A stretch of 64,000 bases of DNA from Variovorax sp. Sphag1AA (GTDB lineage: Bacteria; Pseudomonadota; Gammaproteobacteria; Burkholderiales; Burkholderiaceae_C). The stretch lies in NCBI RefSeq assembly GCF_014192575.1, contig NZ_JACHYC010000003.1, positions 1 through 64,000 on the forward strand. The letters run 5' to 3'. Under the pieces are notes generated by a model, which was not told the DNA's origin, did no database searches, and saw nothing but the letters and a program-made list of their open reading frames with translations. Within the stretch, counting starts at the first letter, position 1. Each line of letters begins with the position of its first letter. This document shows, in pieces, positions 1 through 8,748 of the stretch. A program made the translations under genes and the position numbers.

Positions 1-227
1 CCGGGCGGTCGACGCCCCGGAGGTACGCGCTCCCTCGTGAATCGAGAGAGAGGGGCGCGGCGAGTGCGGCTGCCCACCTGTTTTTCAACAGAATCCAGCG
101 AATGCAGACTTTCGAAGGACCAGTATCGGACGGCCGCAGTCCGCTAGCTTGCAGCCGTGCGGCAGCGGAATGTGACTGCTACGCGCGAGCGTCCCAAAGC
201 CTTGAGAGGAGGTGCTCCCCCCTGTAG

Positions 228-240
228 AGTTGAATCAACT
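228..240. promoter_or_regulatory. 13-bp palindrome before the sixA-like gene
   Basis: AGTTGA-A-TCAACT is a perfect inverted repeat ending 12 nt before the ATG at 253. It could be a small operator or a leader hairpin near the ribosome binding site. No regulator lies beside it. The rest of bases 1-252 shows no convincing gene. Confidence 0.25.
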
Positions 241-252
241 TGAGGGATCACC

Positions 253-738
253 ATGAAAACCCTGCTTCTAGTCCGCCATGCCAAATCGAGTCGCGACGAT
301 CCAACCTTGCCTGACCGGGAACGACCGTTGAACGATCGCGGCTGCCAGGACGCACCCGCAATGGGCAAGCGCCTCAACAAGCGCGGGGTGAAGCCCGATC
401 TGATCGCGTCCAGCCCAGCACTACGTGCGCTGACGACGGCGCAACTCCTCGCCGACGAGATCGGTTACCAACGCGAAGACATCATTGTCGATGAACGGCT
501 CTATGCCAGCAGTCCTGACACCTTGCTCGCCATCATTTGCGCAATCGGTGACCATGTGGACAGCGTGATGCTCTTCGGTCACAACCCCGAGTTCACCGAC
601 CTCGCGCACCGACTGTCTAGCGAGATCACCGACATGCCCACATGCGCCGTCGCCGAGTTCCTCTTCAATGCAAAGGTGTGGGCGGATGTCGGAAAGGTTG
701 GCCCGGCGAAGGTGAAGCTGGACGCGCCGAGGAAGTAG
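253..738 (+). CDS. sixA: SixA-like phosphohistidine phosphatase
   Basis: This 161-aa protein belongs to the histidine phosphatase (phosphoglycerate-mutase-like) superfamily. The N-terminal LLVRHAKSS is the RHG-type motif whose His becomes phosphorylated, and FGHNPEF near residue 115 carries the second catalytic His. The length and motif layout match SixA, which dephosphorylates phosphohistidine on phosphorelay or phosphotransferase proteins in the cytoplasm. The ATG follows TTGAGGGATCACC. It stands alone, with a decayed region downstream. Family membership is seen in the sequence; the actual phosphoprotein substrate is not. Confidence 0.8.
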   Translation: MKTLLLVRHAKSSRDDPTLPDRERPLNDRGCQDAPAMGKRLNKRGVKPDLIASSPALRALTTAQLLADEIGYQREDIIVDERLYASSPDTLLAIICAIGDHVDSVMLFGHNPEFTDLAHRLSSEITDMPTCAVAEFLFNAKVWADVGKVGPAKVKLDAPRK

Positions 739-1151
739 GTCAACCTTCGAGGCCATGACGGCAACGCTTTGACTCATGGGCCGATGCGGACTTGCGCCAC
801 TGGCGAACGGTCGGTCATGGCCGGCTTGAGCTGCGGGACTGCGCCAATAGCGGTCCTGGGGCGGCGCAATTCGTCTTGCAGGTCAAGACGAGTTGCAGTC
901 CTTCGACGTCTTCAGACTGCGCATTGCGGCTCCGTGCCCTTTGCGGTCCTTGGCTGCGCATGGACAGGCTTGCCGGCCCTCAGGGAGTGGTGGTCCGGCC
1001 CGACCGGTATGTCGCGCACGTGTTGCCGCTTGCCGCGCACGATGAGCTGAGCGACTTCTTTGCCGAATTTCTCCTCGAACCCGCGCGGCGTTGAGTCGTG
1101 ATGGCCGTCCGGGTTCGTGCGTCGCCTAGGTCCGGACGTCCATTCGATCGC
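739..1151. other. Intergenic stretch with decayed coding sequence
   Basis: About 410 bases carry no intact gene. The only recognisable content is the hydroxylase-like tail at about 958-1094, described separately. The rest has short ORFs without family features. Confidence 0.5.
958..1094 (+). pseudogene. C-terminal remnant of a flavin aromatic hydroxylase
   Basis: In the frame ending at the TGA of 1092-1094 the translation contains VVVRPDRYVAHVLPL followed by ELSDFFAEFLL. This resembles the C-terminal thioredoxin-like end of PheA/TfdB-family FAD monooxygenases, where a 'LVRPDxxVAWR' segment is typical; the intact relative at 22270-24021 has LLVRPDKVVAWRS. The upstream sequence in this frame has lost recognisable similarity, so this looks like the tail of a deleted gene. 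The left boundary is approximate and the call is by eye. Confidence 0.4.
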
Positions 1152-2279
1152 TTACGCCACGTCCGCAAGAGGCATTGTCCAAGCGTCGTACCCGTATACC
1201 CAGTCTGCGGCGGTCGGCTTGCTCATCCACTGGTTGCGGTGCGAGGTCAACTGGATTTCCGATGCGCGCGCCTTGCGCGTGGCCTCGAAGCGCTGGAAGG
1301 CCCGCGGGATGGCGGCTTCGCCGGCTTCATCCAGGCAGCGCGCCAGAACGGCGGCGTCTTCGATCGCAGTCGCAGCACCTTGCGCCATGTAGGGCACCAT
1401 GGGGTGACATGCGTCGCCCAGGAGGGCTACTCTTCCCTTGCTCCATTGCGGCAGCGGATCACGCTCGTACAGAGCCCACTTGTAGACCTCGGGGCACGCC
1501 TCCAGCACTGCCTGGACCTGGGGGTGGAAGCCTGCGAAAGCTGCGCGCAACTGGCCCAGATCACCGCGTGCCGACCATGACTCATTGCGCCATTCAGGCT
1601 CCGGCAGACTCGTCACGAAGTACACCTCATCGCGATTGGGCGTGATGTAGTAGATGACGATGTGTCGATCGGGCCCCCACCATTTGGTGCAGTCGTCGAT
1701 GGCGTAGCCCCCAAGTAGCGAGGCCTTGAAAGTGGTCCGGTAGGCCACTCGTCCCGTGAAGCGCGGCTCCTCTCGGCCAAGCATCCATTCGCGGATCAGT
1801 GAGTGCACGCCGTCCGCGCCGATCACGGCATCGGCCCGGCATTCGTGACCATTCGCAAAGCGCAGGTTGACGCCATCCGGCAGCGATTCGAGGCCGGTCA
1901 GTTGCATATCCAGATGGACGCGGGCCGGGTCGACCGCCGAAAAGAGCGCGGCGTGCAGATCGCCGCGATGCAGCAGCAAGTAGGGAGCGCCGTAGCGCTG
2001 CTCGAAGACCTCGCCCAGTGGCAGTTCGTATTTCACCGTGCCGGTGTCCCATTCCCGGTTGTTCCAGGAGGCGGGCTGGAATGCGATCGAGCGCAGCCGT
2101 TCTTCGAGGCCGATCGCGCGCAAGACACGCATTGCATTGGCGCTCTGCTGAATTCCTGCCCCCACCCGCGCGAATTGCTTGGCCTGCTCGTAGACATGGA
2201 CGTCGTGTCCACGACGCTGCAACAGGGCCGCGGCCGTCAGGCCGCCGATGCCTGCGCCGATGATTGCAATGGTTGACAT
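1152..2279 (-). CDS. NicC-like FAD-dependent monooxygenase
   Basis: This 375-aa group A flavin monooxygenase has the GAGIGG dinucleotide motif (residues 8-13), the DG motif (VIGADGVHS) and the GD motif (LLGDACHPM). It resembles Pseudomonas NicC (6-hydroxynicotinate 3-monooxygenase), including CTKWWGPDRHIVIYY, which keeps the spacing of a Cys, His and Tyr placed in the NicC active site. Residue 44 is Gln where NicC has a His (position 47). NicC and salicylate hydroxylases hydroxylate an aromatic acid with loss of carboxylate using NAD(P)H. It is the last gene of the minus-strand operon, 60 nt after the Bug gene, and about 52 kb from the nic genes, so its substrate may be another para- or ortho-hydroxy aromatic acid. 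Confidence 0.7.
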   Translation of the reverse strand: MSTIAIIGAGIGGLTAAALLQRRGHDVHVYEQAKQFARVGAGIQQSANAMRVLRAIGLEERLRSIAFQPASWNNREWDTGTVKYELPLGEVFEQRYGAPYLLLHRGDLHAALFSAVDPARVHLDMQLTGLESLPDGVNLRFANGHECRADAVIGADGVHSLIREWMLGREEPRFTGRVAYRTTFKASLLGGYAIDDCTKWWGPDRHIVIYYITPNRDEVYFVTSLPEPEWRNESWSARGDLGQLRAAFAGFHPQVQAVLEACPEVYKWALYERDPLPQWSKGRVALLGDACHPMVPYMAQGAATAIEDAAVLARCLDEAGEAAIPRAFQRFEATRKARASEIQLTSHRNQWMSKPTAADWVYGYDAWTMPLADVA

Positions 2280-2339
2280 AGTGCTCGTGCTTTCTGCTGG
2301 GAATATTGAAGTAGTCGTGTATTCGGAGGAATCAGGCGC

Positions 2340-3317
2340 TCAGTCCATCCTGACGTTGGCTTTGTGCGCGACTTCCGCCCACTTGACCATTTCGGAGTGA
2401 ATGAAGGCGGCGTATTCGGCTTCGGTTTGCGGGACAGGTTCTGCGCCAATCTTTGTCAGTCGTGCTCGCGTATCCGGGTCCGTCAATACCTTGATGACGT
2501 CACCGTGCAGGCGATCGGAGATCTCGCGCGGCGTATCGGCGCGCACGGACAAACCGCCCCACGTCTGAGCCACGTAGTTCGGCACGCCGGCCTCGATCAC
2601 CGTCGGCAGAGCAGGCAGAAGGGCCGAACGTTCCTTGGTCGCGATCGCCAGCGCACGCAACCGACCCGATTGCATGTGCGGCAGGGCGGTGGGGATGTCA
2701 CTGAACATCATGTCAAGTTGTCCACCCATCACGTCGACGATGGCCGGCCCATTGCCCTTGTACGGAACGTCGACCAGTTCGATGCCCGCGCGCATGGCGA
2801 ACAGCTCTCCGGCGAGGTGCGCGCCACCGCCTCGGCCGGAATGCCCGAATGTCAGGGTCTTTGGAGCGGTCTTGGCTTTTGCGACGAGATCCGTCACCGA
2901 CTTGATCGGCGAGGAGGCACTCACCACCAGGACGATGGGATACACAGCCGCCAGCGAAAGCGGGGTGAAATCCTTCTCGATGTCGTAAGGCAGATTCGAC
3001 TTGATGCTGGGCAGCACCGCGTGGTGGAACACCGAAAACAGGAGCGTGTATCCGTCCGCAGGGGCTTTGGCCGTCACTTCTGCGGCGATGATGCCGCTGG
3101 CGCCTGTGCGGTTGTCGACGATCACCGGCTGCTTCCATCGCTCGGACAGCTTCTGCGAAAGGATGCGCGCGGTCTGGTCGATCGGCCCGCCGGGCGGGAA
3201 CGGCACGATGATGCGGACGGGCTGCCGGGGCTGGAACGAATCGGTCTGCGCCGCGAAGCCGGGGGTGGCCAGCAGCGAACCGGACAGGGCAATGAAATGG
3301 CGACGAGTAAGGCTCAT
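2340..3317 (-). CDS. Bug-family periplasmic solute receptor
   Basis: A 325-aa TctC/Bug-type substrate-binding protein. The N-terminus MSLTRRHFIALSG followed by a short hydrophobic stretch ending FAA looks like a Tat-type signal. The mature part opens with the family signature RIIVPFPPGGPIDQTAR. Bug receptors capture carboxylates for tripartite tricarboxylate transporters, but no TctA/TctB membrane gene is in this window, so it is an orphan receptor. The chosen ATG overlaps the stop of the upstream hydrolase gene (ATGA) and follows GAGAGACACC; an in-frame extension upstream exists but lies inside that gene. The substrate is probably that of the operon. Confidence 0.85.
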   Translation of the reverse strand: MSLTRRHFIALSGSLLATPGFAAQTDSFQPRQPVRIIVPFPPGGPIDQTARILSQKLSERWKQPVIVDNRTGASGIIAAEVTAKAPADGYTLLFSVFHHAVLPSIKSNLPYDIEKDFTPLSLAAVYPIVLVVSASSPIKSVTDLVAKAKTAPKTLTFGHSGRGGGAHLAGELFAMRAGIELVDVPYKGNGPAIVDVMGGQLDMMFSDIPTALPHMQSGRLRALAIATKERSALLPALPTVIEAGVPNYVAQTWGGLSVRADTPREISDRLHGDVIKVLTDPDTRARLTKIGAEPVPQTEAEYAAFIHSEMVKWAEVAHKANVRMD

Positions 3318-4147
3318 GGTGTCTCTCGGTGTTCGTTGAATTGCGACGGATCCGGCAAGGTTGCTGTCCAGTGATCTGCCAGCAACGCGGCAACGGGTGA
3401 GGGCCGCGTCAGCGGCAGAAGGTGTCCCGCACCAGGCACGACAGACAGCCGGGCGGGACCGGCGGGCTGCGCTTGAAGGCGTTGCGCAACGATGCGCTGC
3501 ATGACTTCCGGCGGCGTCGAGGCATCCCCACGCGCCGCGATGCACAGCAAAGGCGGCAGCGATCGATCGGCGAAGGCGAAATCTCCGAAGGAGGCGAGTG
3601 CACGCCAGGCAGCGGAAAAGTCGGCCATCGACATCGCTTGCAGCGCCGAGCGAGCTGATGCGCGTGCGCGCCGGACCTGCAGGGTGTCATGCTCGCCATC
3701 GAGCCAACGCGCCAATGTGGCTTCGATCGCCGCCTCCATGCCTTCGCGCTCGGCCGTTGCGGCGCGTTCCTCGAACGCGGCGGAGCCGGCACTTGGCGTC
3801 GCGATGAGCGTCAGGGAAGCAACGCGCGAGCCGGCACGCGCGGCGGCCAGTGCAGCGATCACGCCGCCCATCGAGTGCCCCATCAGATGCACTGTTGCGG
3901 GCGCGAGCTGGGACACGGCATCGATCGCATCGTCTACCAGGGCATCGAGTCCGAAGCCTCCCTCGTTCGACCGATTTCCATGGCCCCGCTGGTCGTAGCC
4001 GTCAACCTGCCAGCCGTACGGCAGTTGTTCGCACAAGGGAACGTAGCAGGCCGCGTTCAAGCCCAGGGAATGCACGAGCAGTACACGGCCGCGACGAAGG
4101 ATGGCATCCGCGTCGGCGCACCTCAGGGACTGAAGACGAACAGGCAT
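3314..4147 (-). CDS. Alpha/beta hydrolase
   Basis: A 277-aa serine hydrolase of the alpha/beta fold. GHSMGG is the nucleophile elbow with the catalytic Ser, VLLVHSLGLNA is the oxyanion-hole strand, and GAGHLLPL near the C-terminus supplies the catalytic His. Such enzymes in catabolic operons cleave ring-fission products, enol-lactones or thioesters. It lies 23 nt after the CoA-transferase gene and its stop overlaps the Bug start. The ATG at 4147 was chosen because an extension upstream would run into the CoA-transferase gene. The substrate cannot be deduced. Confidence 0.75.
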   Translation of the reverse strand: MPVRLQSLRCADADAILRRGRVLLVHSLGLNAACYVPLCEQLPYGWQVDGYDQRGHGNRSNEGGFGLDALVDDAIDAVSQLAPATVHLMGHSMGGVIAALAAARAGSRVASLTLIATPSAGSAAFEERAATAEREGMEAAIEATLARWLDGEHDTLQVRRARASARSALQAMSMADFSAAWRALASFGDFAFADRSLPPLLCIAARGDASTPPEVMQRIVAQRLQAQPAGPARLSVVPGAGHLLPLTRPSPVAALLADHWTATLPDPSQFNEHRETP

Positions 4148-4170
4148 CTCGTCAGGCTTGGCGGCGGGGA

Positions 4171-5406
4171 TCACAGTGGCGCAGTCCGGCGCTGGACAAG
4201 CACGCGGGCCCCATGCAGCCTCGCGACCTCGGAGGTGTCCAGGCCGAGCCACTCCGCCAGGACCTGTTCTCCGCTTTCGCCCAACGCGGGCGGATAGCTG
4301 GCCGCAGGTTCGAGGCCTCCGAACTTGATCGGATTGCCGACGACTTCGACGCTGCGGCCGTCCGGATGGGCGAGTTCGACCACCATCCCGCGCCCCGACT
4401 CGCGCGCGTCCTGCAGCGCCTCGGGGACGTTCCTGATGAGCGCGACCGGAACGCCGTGGGTGTGCAGGGGATCGATCCAATCCGCCGCGGGGCGGGCCAG
4501 GAAGGCCTTCTCCAGCAGCGGCCAAAGCGCGTCGCGATGCTCCAGGCGCGAAGCACCGTCGGCAAAACGCCGATCCTCCAGCAGATCGGAACAGCCCAAG
4601 GCCTCGCACAGTCCGCGCCACATGCGCTCCGTGTTGGCCGTGACAACCAGTTCTCGCCCATCGCCCGCGACGAAGGAGCGATAGGTCGGGATGGAATCGT
4701 GCCGGGCTCCCTGGGGTTGCGGGGTGACGCCGGCGACCAGCGCGTAGGTGCTCTGGTAGGAAAGCATCGCCAACTGGCAATCGAGCATGGAGATGTCGAT
4801 CAGCCTGCCTTGACCATGGCGCTCGCGATCCGCCAGTGCGGCATTGATCGCGATCGCGGCGTACATGCCGGCGACGATGTCGCCCGCGGGGATGCCCAGC
4901 CTGACGGCGGCGCGATCAGGCTCTCCGGTGAGACTCATGACGCCGGAAAGTGCCTGCACGATCATGTCGTAGGCCGGTCGCTCGCGCCAGGGGCCCGTCT
5001 GACCAAAGCCGCTGATCGACGCCCAGATCAGCCGTGGATGCGCCGCCCGGAGTGCCTCGACATGCAGCCCGATGCGTGCCGCGACGCCGGGCCGAAAGTT
5101 CTCGACCACGACATCCGCTTCGGAGATGAGGCGCTGCGCCAGGGCGAGCCCTTCAGGCTGCTTCATGTCGATCGCGATGCTCCGCTTGCTGCGGTTGACG
5201 CCCAGGAAATAGGCGCTTTCGCCCGCCACGAAATGCGGAGGAATGCTGCGGCTCGAATCGCCCTCGGGTGCCTCGAGCTTGACGACTTCGGCGCCGAGAT
5301 CCGCAAGGATCTGCGTGCAGAAAGGCCCCGAGAGAAAGGTCGTGAGGTCGAGGACGCGGTAGCCTGACAGCGGCCCGCTTGTGGTGTCGAGTTGTGCGGC
5401 GTTCAT
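4171..5406 (-). CDS. CaiB/BaiF-type class III CoA-transferase
   Basis: A 411-aa family III CoA-transferase. The N-terminus has LSGYRVLDLTTFLSGPFCTQILADLGA, given here only in part as LSGYRVLDL and DLGAEVVKLEAP; VNRSKRSIAIDMK and RPAYDMIVQALSG follow, the Asp of the last being the usual catalytic carboxylate. These enzymes move CoA between carboxylic acids by a ping-pong mechanism through acyl-aspartyl intermediates. The ATG at 5406 leaves 13 nt after the thiolase stop; an ATG at 5436 would overlap the thiolase by 17 nt, and neither has a clear ribosome binding site. Beside a thiolase it probably activates the acid that the thiolase later cleaves. Confidence 0.85.
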   Translation of the reverse strand: MNAAQLDTTSGPLSGYRVLDLTTFLSGPFCTQILADLGAEVVKLEAPEGDSSRSIPPHFVAGESAYFLGVNRSKRSIAIDMKQPEGLALAQRLISEADVVVENFRPGVAARIGLHVEALRAAHPRLIWASISGFGQTGPWRERPAYDMIVQALSGVMSLTGEPDRAAVRLGIPAGDIVAGMYAAIAINAALADRERHGQGRLIDISMLDCQLAMLSYQSTYALVAGVTPQPQGARHDSIPTYRSFVAGDGRELVVTANTERMWRGLCEALGCSDLLEDRRFADGASRLEHRDALWPLLEKAFLARPAADWIDPLHTHGVPVALIRNVPEALQDARESGRGMVVELAHPDGRSVEVVGNPIKFGGLEPAASYPPALGESGEQVLAEWLGLDTSEVARLHGARVLVQRRTAPL

Positions 5407-5419
5407 CGGGGGACTCGTG

Positions 5420-6565
5420 CTAGGCGTGCTTTTCATAGAGATGGACCGTGCAGGCGCCGTGATCGAGGCCGGCAATGCCGCCGCCTGTCACGTGCGAAAG
5501 ACCGATGCGCGCTCCGTCGACCTGGCGTGCCCCTGCCTGGCCGGTCAGTTGCCAGTAGATCTCCACCGCCTGTGCGACGCCGCTGGCACCCACCGGATGT
5601 CCCTTGGACAAGAGGCCTCCGCTAGGGTTGACGACGACGTCGCCGCCGTAGGTTGAACGTCCTGCGCGCAAGAACGCCGCAGAGCCGCCAGGCTCGCACA
5701 GTCCCAGAGCCTCGTAGTAGACGAGTTCCGCGATGGAGAACGCATCGTGGAGTTCCACGACGTCGACGTCGGATGGCGCTATGCCTGCCGCTTCATAGGC
5801 ATCACGGGCCGAGTCGTATGTGATCTCGGGTCGCAGCATGTTGCGGAAGCCGGCGGTCACCTGCCCGGAATGCAGTACCGAGGCACTGATACGAACCGCG
5901 GGCTTGCCCAGTCGACGGCGCAGTGCATCGGAAACCACCACGACCGCAGCGGCCCCGTCCCCGGTGGGACAGCACTGCAGAAGCGTCAGGGGGTCGGCGA
6001 TGGGGCGCGATTGCAGCACCTCTTCGGCCGAGACTTCCTGGCGATATTGCGCGTATGGGTTTCGGGCGCCGTGGCGACGTGCCTTGACTGCCACCGCGGC
6101 AAGATCCTCGAGGCTCGCGTCGCGCTCGTGCAGGTAGCGGCGAGCGCGCATCGCGTAAAGCGCCGGCATGACCATGCCGCGCTGAACCTCCGGATCTTCC
6201 GCAACCAGCGGCAGGGTGCCGCCGCCGAACTGGGTGAGCTTGTCGACGCCGATCACCAGCACGGCCTCGTGCCGCCCTTCCTGGATGTCCTTGAACGCCA
6301 TGTGCAGTGCGGTCGCGCCGCCGGAGCAGGCGTTGTCGACATTGACGACAGGAATCGAGCCGATGCCGGCTTCCTTGACGATGCGCTGACCGGTCAGCAT
6401 GCCTCCGAAGGCGTGTCCGCATACGACGGCATCCAGCTCATGGGTCGACAGCCCGGCGGCGGCGAGCGCGTTGAGGACCGCCGGCAGGGCAAGGCCGGTG
6501 TAGCTCGAAGTCTTGTGGCGGCCCATGGGGATCATGGCCGCGCCGACGATGAAAGCCTGGCTCAT
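5420..6565 (-). CDS. SCP2-type thiolase
   Basis: A 381-aa thiolase of the lipid-transfer/SCP2 group. NVDNACSGGATAL carries the acylated Cys, and SKGHPVGASG near the C-terminus carries the catalytic His. The chosen ATG follows AAGGAGGCACGGC, a strong ribosome binding site, and overlaps the stop of the OB-fold gene (ATGA). Thiolases of this class usually work with a DUF35 partner and carry out thiolytic or retro-aldol cleavage of beta-ketoacyl-CoA or beta-hydroxyacyl-CoA, as in benzylsuccinate (BbsA/BbsB) and steroid side-chain pathways. Together with the CoA-transferase it implies a CoA-ester step in the pathway. Confidence 0.85.
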   Translation of the reverse strand: MSQAFIVGAAMIPMGRHKTSSYTGLALPAVLNALAAAGLSTHELDAVVCGHAFGGMLTGQRIVKEAGIGSIPVVNVDNACSGGATALHMAFKDIQEGRHEAVLVIGVDKLTQFGGGTLPLVAEDPEVQRGMVMPALYAMRARRYLHERDASLEDLAAVAVKARRHGARNPYAQYRQEVSAEEVLQSRPIADPLTLLQCCPTGDGAAAVVVVSDALRRRLGKPAVRISASVLHSGQVTAGFRNMLRPEITYDSARDAYEAAGIAPSDVDVVELHDAFSIAELVYYEALGLCEPGGSAAFLRAGRSTYGGDVVVNPSGGLLSKGHPVGASGVAQAVEIYWQLTGQAGARQVDGARIGLSHVTGGGIAGLDHGACTVHLYEKHA

Positions 6566-7005
6566 GCCGTGCCTCCTTGCTCGTTGGAGGCGACTGGCAC
6601 GACGAACCATCGTTCTCCCTCTGCCCGAAGTTCCACCGGGATGTCACACCCCAGCGCCTCCGGCGCGGCTTCCACCGAAGCCAGCACGCGCACGCCGTTC
6701 TCGAAATCCACGTAGCCGATGGTGTAGGGCGTGGGTCGGGTCGACGACACATGGACGGTGGCGTAGCTGTAGAGGATTCCGCGTGGACCGAAGGTCATCG
6801 GCTCCATGTCGCGTGCGCCGCTTTCCAGGCAGACGGCGCGTTGTGGAAACGCGCGGCTTCCGGTAGACCGGGAAACGCTGCCGCGCAACCGCAGCACGCC
6901 GTCGGTCAACTCGAACTCGGCGCCGCTGGGCTGCAGATCCTGCAGCGGAAAGGCATCGGGCGCAACGCTCGCGCCGCTCGTCTGGGAGGCTGATTGGGGA
7001 CTCAT
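6562..7005 (-). CDS. DUF35 OB-fold partner of thiolase
   Basis: A 147-aa acyl-CoA-associated OB-fold protein. The central part, FGPRGILYSYATVHVSS followed by PYTIGYVDFENGVRVLASVE, is the typical DUF35 OB-fold core. Relatives carry an N-terminal rubredoxin-like zinc ribbon with four Cys. Here only one Cys (CLESGARD) is visible, so the zinc site appears lost. It is translationally coupled to the thiolase, with which it probably forms a heteromer that stabilises the enzyme or channels the acyl-CoA. It follows the ThDP gene after 24 nt. Confidence 0.75.
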   Translation of the reverse strand: MSPQSASQTSGASVAPDAFPLQDLQPSGAEFELTDGVLRLRGSVSRSTGSRAFPQRAVCLESGARDMEPMTFGPRGILYSYATVHVSSTRPTPYTIGYVDFENGVRVLASVEAAPEALGCDIPVELRAEGERWFVVPVASNEQGGTA

Positions 7006-7029
7006 GAAAATCGGATTCCTTCCTGGAAA

Positions 7030-8748
7030 TCAAAGTGGTGTGATGCGGGCGTGCAATAGGGCGGAGCGGCCGGCACGTACCTCCTGCAGGCACCGGGCGA
7101 TGGCTGAATCGACCTGCTCGGGATCGTCGATCGCCAGCCCGAAAGCGCCAGCGGCTTCGGCGATCTGCGTGAACGCGACGCCGTTGGCCAGGCGTGACTG
7201 AAATTGGTCTTGCCGACGTGCATAGCCGTCCGGATGCACTCGCGCCGTCGCCGTTTTCACCGCAGCCCAGCCTGCGTTGTCCACCAGCACCGTCAGCGTC
7301 GGCAGTCCGTACTGGCGCGCAGTCGCGAAGGTGGACGATGGATTGCCGAAATAGAAGGCACCATCGCCAACGATTCGCACGACTTCACGCTCCGGAGCCG
7401 CGAGCTTCGCGCCTAGCGCGAAGCCGGCCGACCACCCCAGTCCGCCGCCACCGTTGCCGGCATAAGTGCCGGCGCGCGTGCGAGGGATTTGCGCGCAGAC
7501 GGTCGGCGCAGTGCGAACGGCCTCGTTGAGCAGCAACGCGTCCTCCGGAAGGTGCCGTGCAATCGCCGCGCAAAGGTAGGGCGCGGCGATTGCGCCAGGT
7601 TGGCCCCCGGAAGCTGCCGCGGCCGCGGCAGCTTCGCGCCGGGCAGCGGCTTCGTCGGCATACCGACGCGCGCGCTGCGCCGCTTCTGCGGCGAACCCCG
7701 CGCTCATGCGGCGTTGCAGAACCTCGGTCAGCTGTTCGAGGACCCGGCCGCTGTCAGCCATCATGCGCTGGTGCACGGCGTAGGGCCACATCGGCGAAGC
7801 GTTCTTCAGCGGGTCCACATCCACCTGTATCCAGTGGGAATCCGGCGCGATGTCCACCTCGCTCGGAATCCATGGAACATCCACGTCCAGCAGGATGCCG
7901 ACGTCGGTGTCCGGGAGGAAGCCGTTGGCGCTGAAGCCGGCAAAGCACGCGTGCGTGCGCGGCATGTTCAGAACCAGCGGATTGGCTTCCACGACGCGCG
8001 CGCCGATCAGTTCCGCCAGGCGCGCAAGGCGCTCCGGCACGGCGGCATTGCGGCCGGCATAGCTGGTGATGATCAACGGGGCGCGTGCCGCGAGCAGTCG
8101 ATCCGCGATGCGCTCGATCGACGCCGGATCGGCCCCGCCCAATCGGTGCGGCGGGTGACCGACTTGCGCGTTCGCACGCAAGCGCGATTCGTCCCATTGT
8201 TCGGCCAACGTCTCGCGGCGCAGCGTCAGATAGGCCGGACCCGGTGGATCGCTGGACATGACGGAATGCGCGCGATGGAGGATCTCCTTGACCATCACAC
8301 CGGATGGCAGATCGGCTTCCCACTTGACGTAGGGACGCACCAACCCCGCCTGATCGAATGGCTCCTGGATGAAATGGACGTAGTTGTCGCGCGTTCCTGG
8401 CAACTCGCCATGGCTTGTGTATGGCGCGCGACCGGCCACCAGCAGCACCGGTAGCCGCGTGCGGAGCGCGTTGTGCAGCCCCATGGCGGCATTGGCCGTG
8501 CCGACATCCACATGCACCAGCACCGCCTGGCCGCGACCAGTCACCATCGCGTAGCCCAGCGCCATGTGCACAGCCGTGTTTTCATGGGGGCACAGGAGCG
8601 TGCGCACGAGCGGCGTTCCCTCGGCTTCCTGACGGGCCATTTCCTCGATCAAGGTCGCGTGATCGGTGCCCATGTTGGCGAACAAATATTCGGCGCCCGC
8701 TTCACGCAGGCCTTCCAGGAAATAGTGGGCGGTGGTTCGCGCGGTCAT
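7030..8748 (-). CDS. Thiamine-diphosphate-dependent (acetolactate synthase/benzoylformate decarboxylase-like) enzyme
   Basis: A 572-aa protein of the ThDP-dependent decarboxylase/synthase family. PHENTAVHMALGYA contains the Glu that activates the cofactor. GDGAFYFGNPSSTF followed about 17 residues later by VDN is the ThDP/Mg-binding motif. The order is N-terminal Pyr domain, central domain (RLLAARAPLIITSYAGRNA) and C-terminal PP domain. Its stop-start coupling with an aldehyde dehydrogenase is like the mandelate pathway, where benzoylformate decarboxylase makes benzaldehyde that is then oxidised. It may decarboxylate a 2-keto acid to an aldehyde; a carboligase role cannot be excluded. The ATG at 8748 overlaps the dehydrogenase stop. 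Confidence 0.8.
   Translation of the reverse strand: MTARTTAHYFLEGLREAGAEYLFANMGTDHATLIEEMARQEAEGTPLVRTLLCPHENTAVHMALGYAMVTGRGQAVLVHVDVGTANAAMGLHNALRTRLPVLLVAGRAPYTSHGELPGTRDNYVHFIQEPFDQAGLVRPYVKWEADLPSGVMVKEILHRAHSVMSSDPPGPAYLTLRRETLAEQWDESRLRANAQVGHPPHRLGGADPASIERIADRLLAARAPLIITSYAGRNAAVPERLARLAELIGARVVEANPLVLNMPRTHACFAGFSANGFLPDTDVGILLDVDVPWIPSEVDIAPDSHWIQVDVDPLKNASPMWPYAVHQRMMADSGRVLEQLTEVLQRRMSAGFAAEAAQRARRYADEAAARREAAAAAAASGGQPGAIAAPYLCAAIARHLPEDALLLNEAVRTAPTVCAQIPRTRAGTYAGNGGGGLGWSAGFALGAKLAAPEREVVRIVGDGAFYFGNPSSTFATARQYGLPTLTVLVDNAGWAAVKTATARVHPDGYARRQDQFQSRLANGVAFTQIAEAAGAFGLAIDDPEQVDSAIARCLQEVRAGRSALLHARITPL

Noticed and set aside
3314..4780. Long form of the alpha/beta hydrolase starting at 4780
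   Set aside because: The first 211 codons are Arg-rich and antigenic to no family; they overlap the CoA-transferase gene. The domain begins at the ATG of 4147.
3850..5367. 505-codon open frame on the plus strand
   Set aside because: It is antisense to the hydrolase and CoA-transferase genes, has no family motifs and a composition rich in Arg and Gly typical of GC-rich shadow frames.
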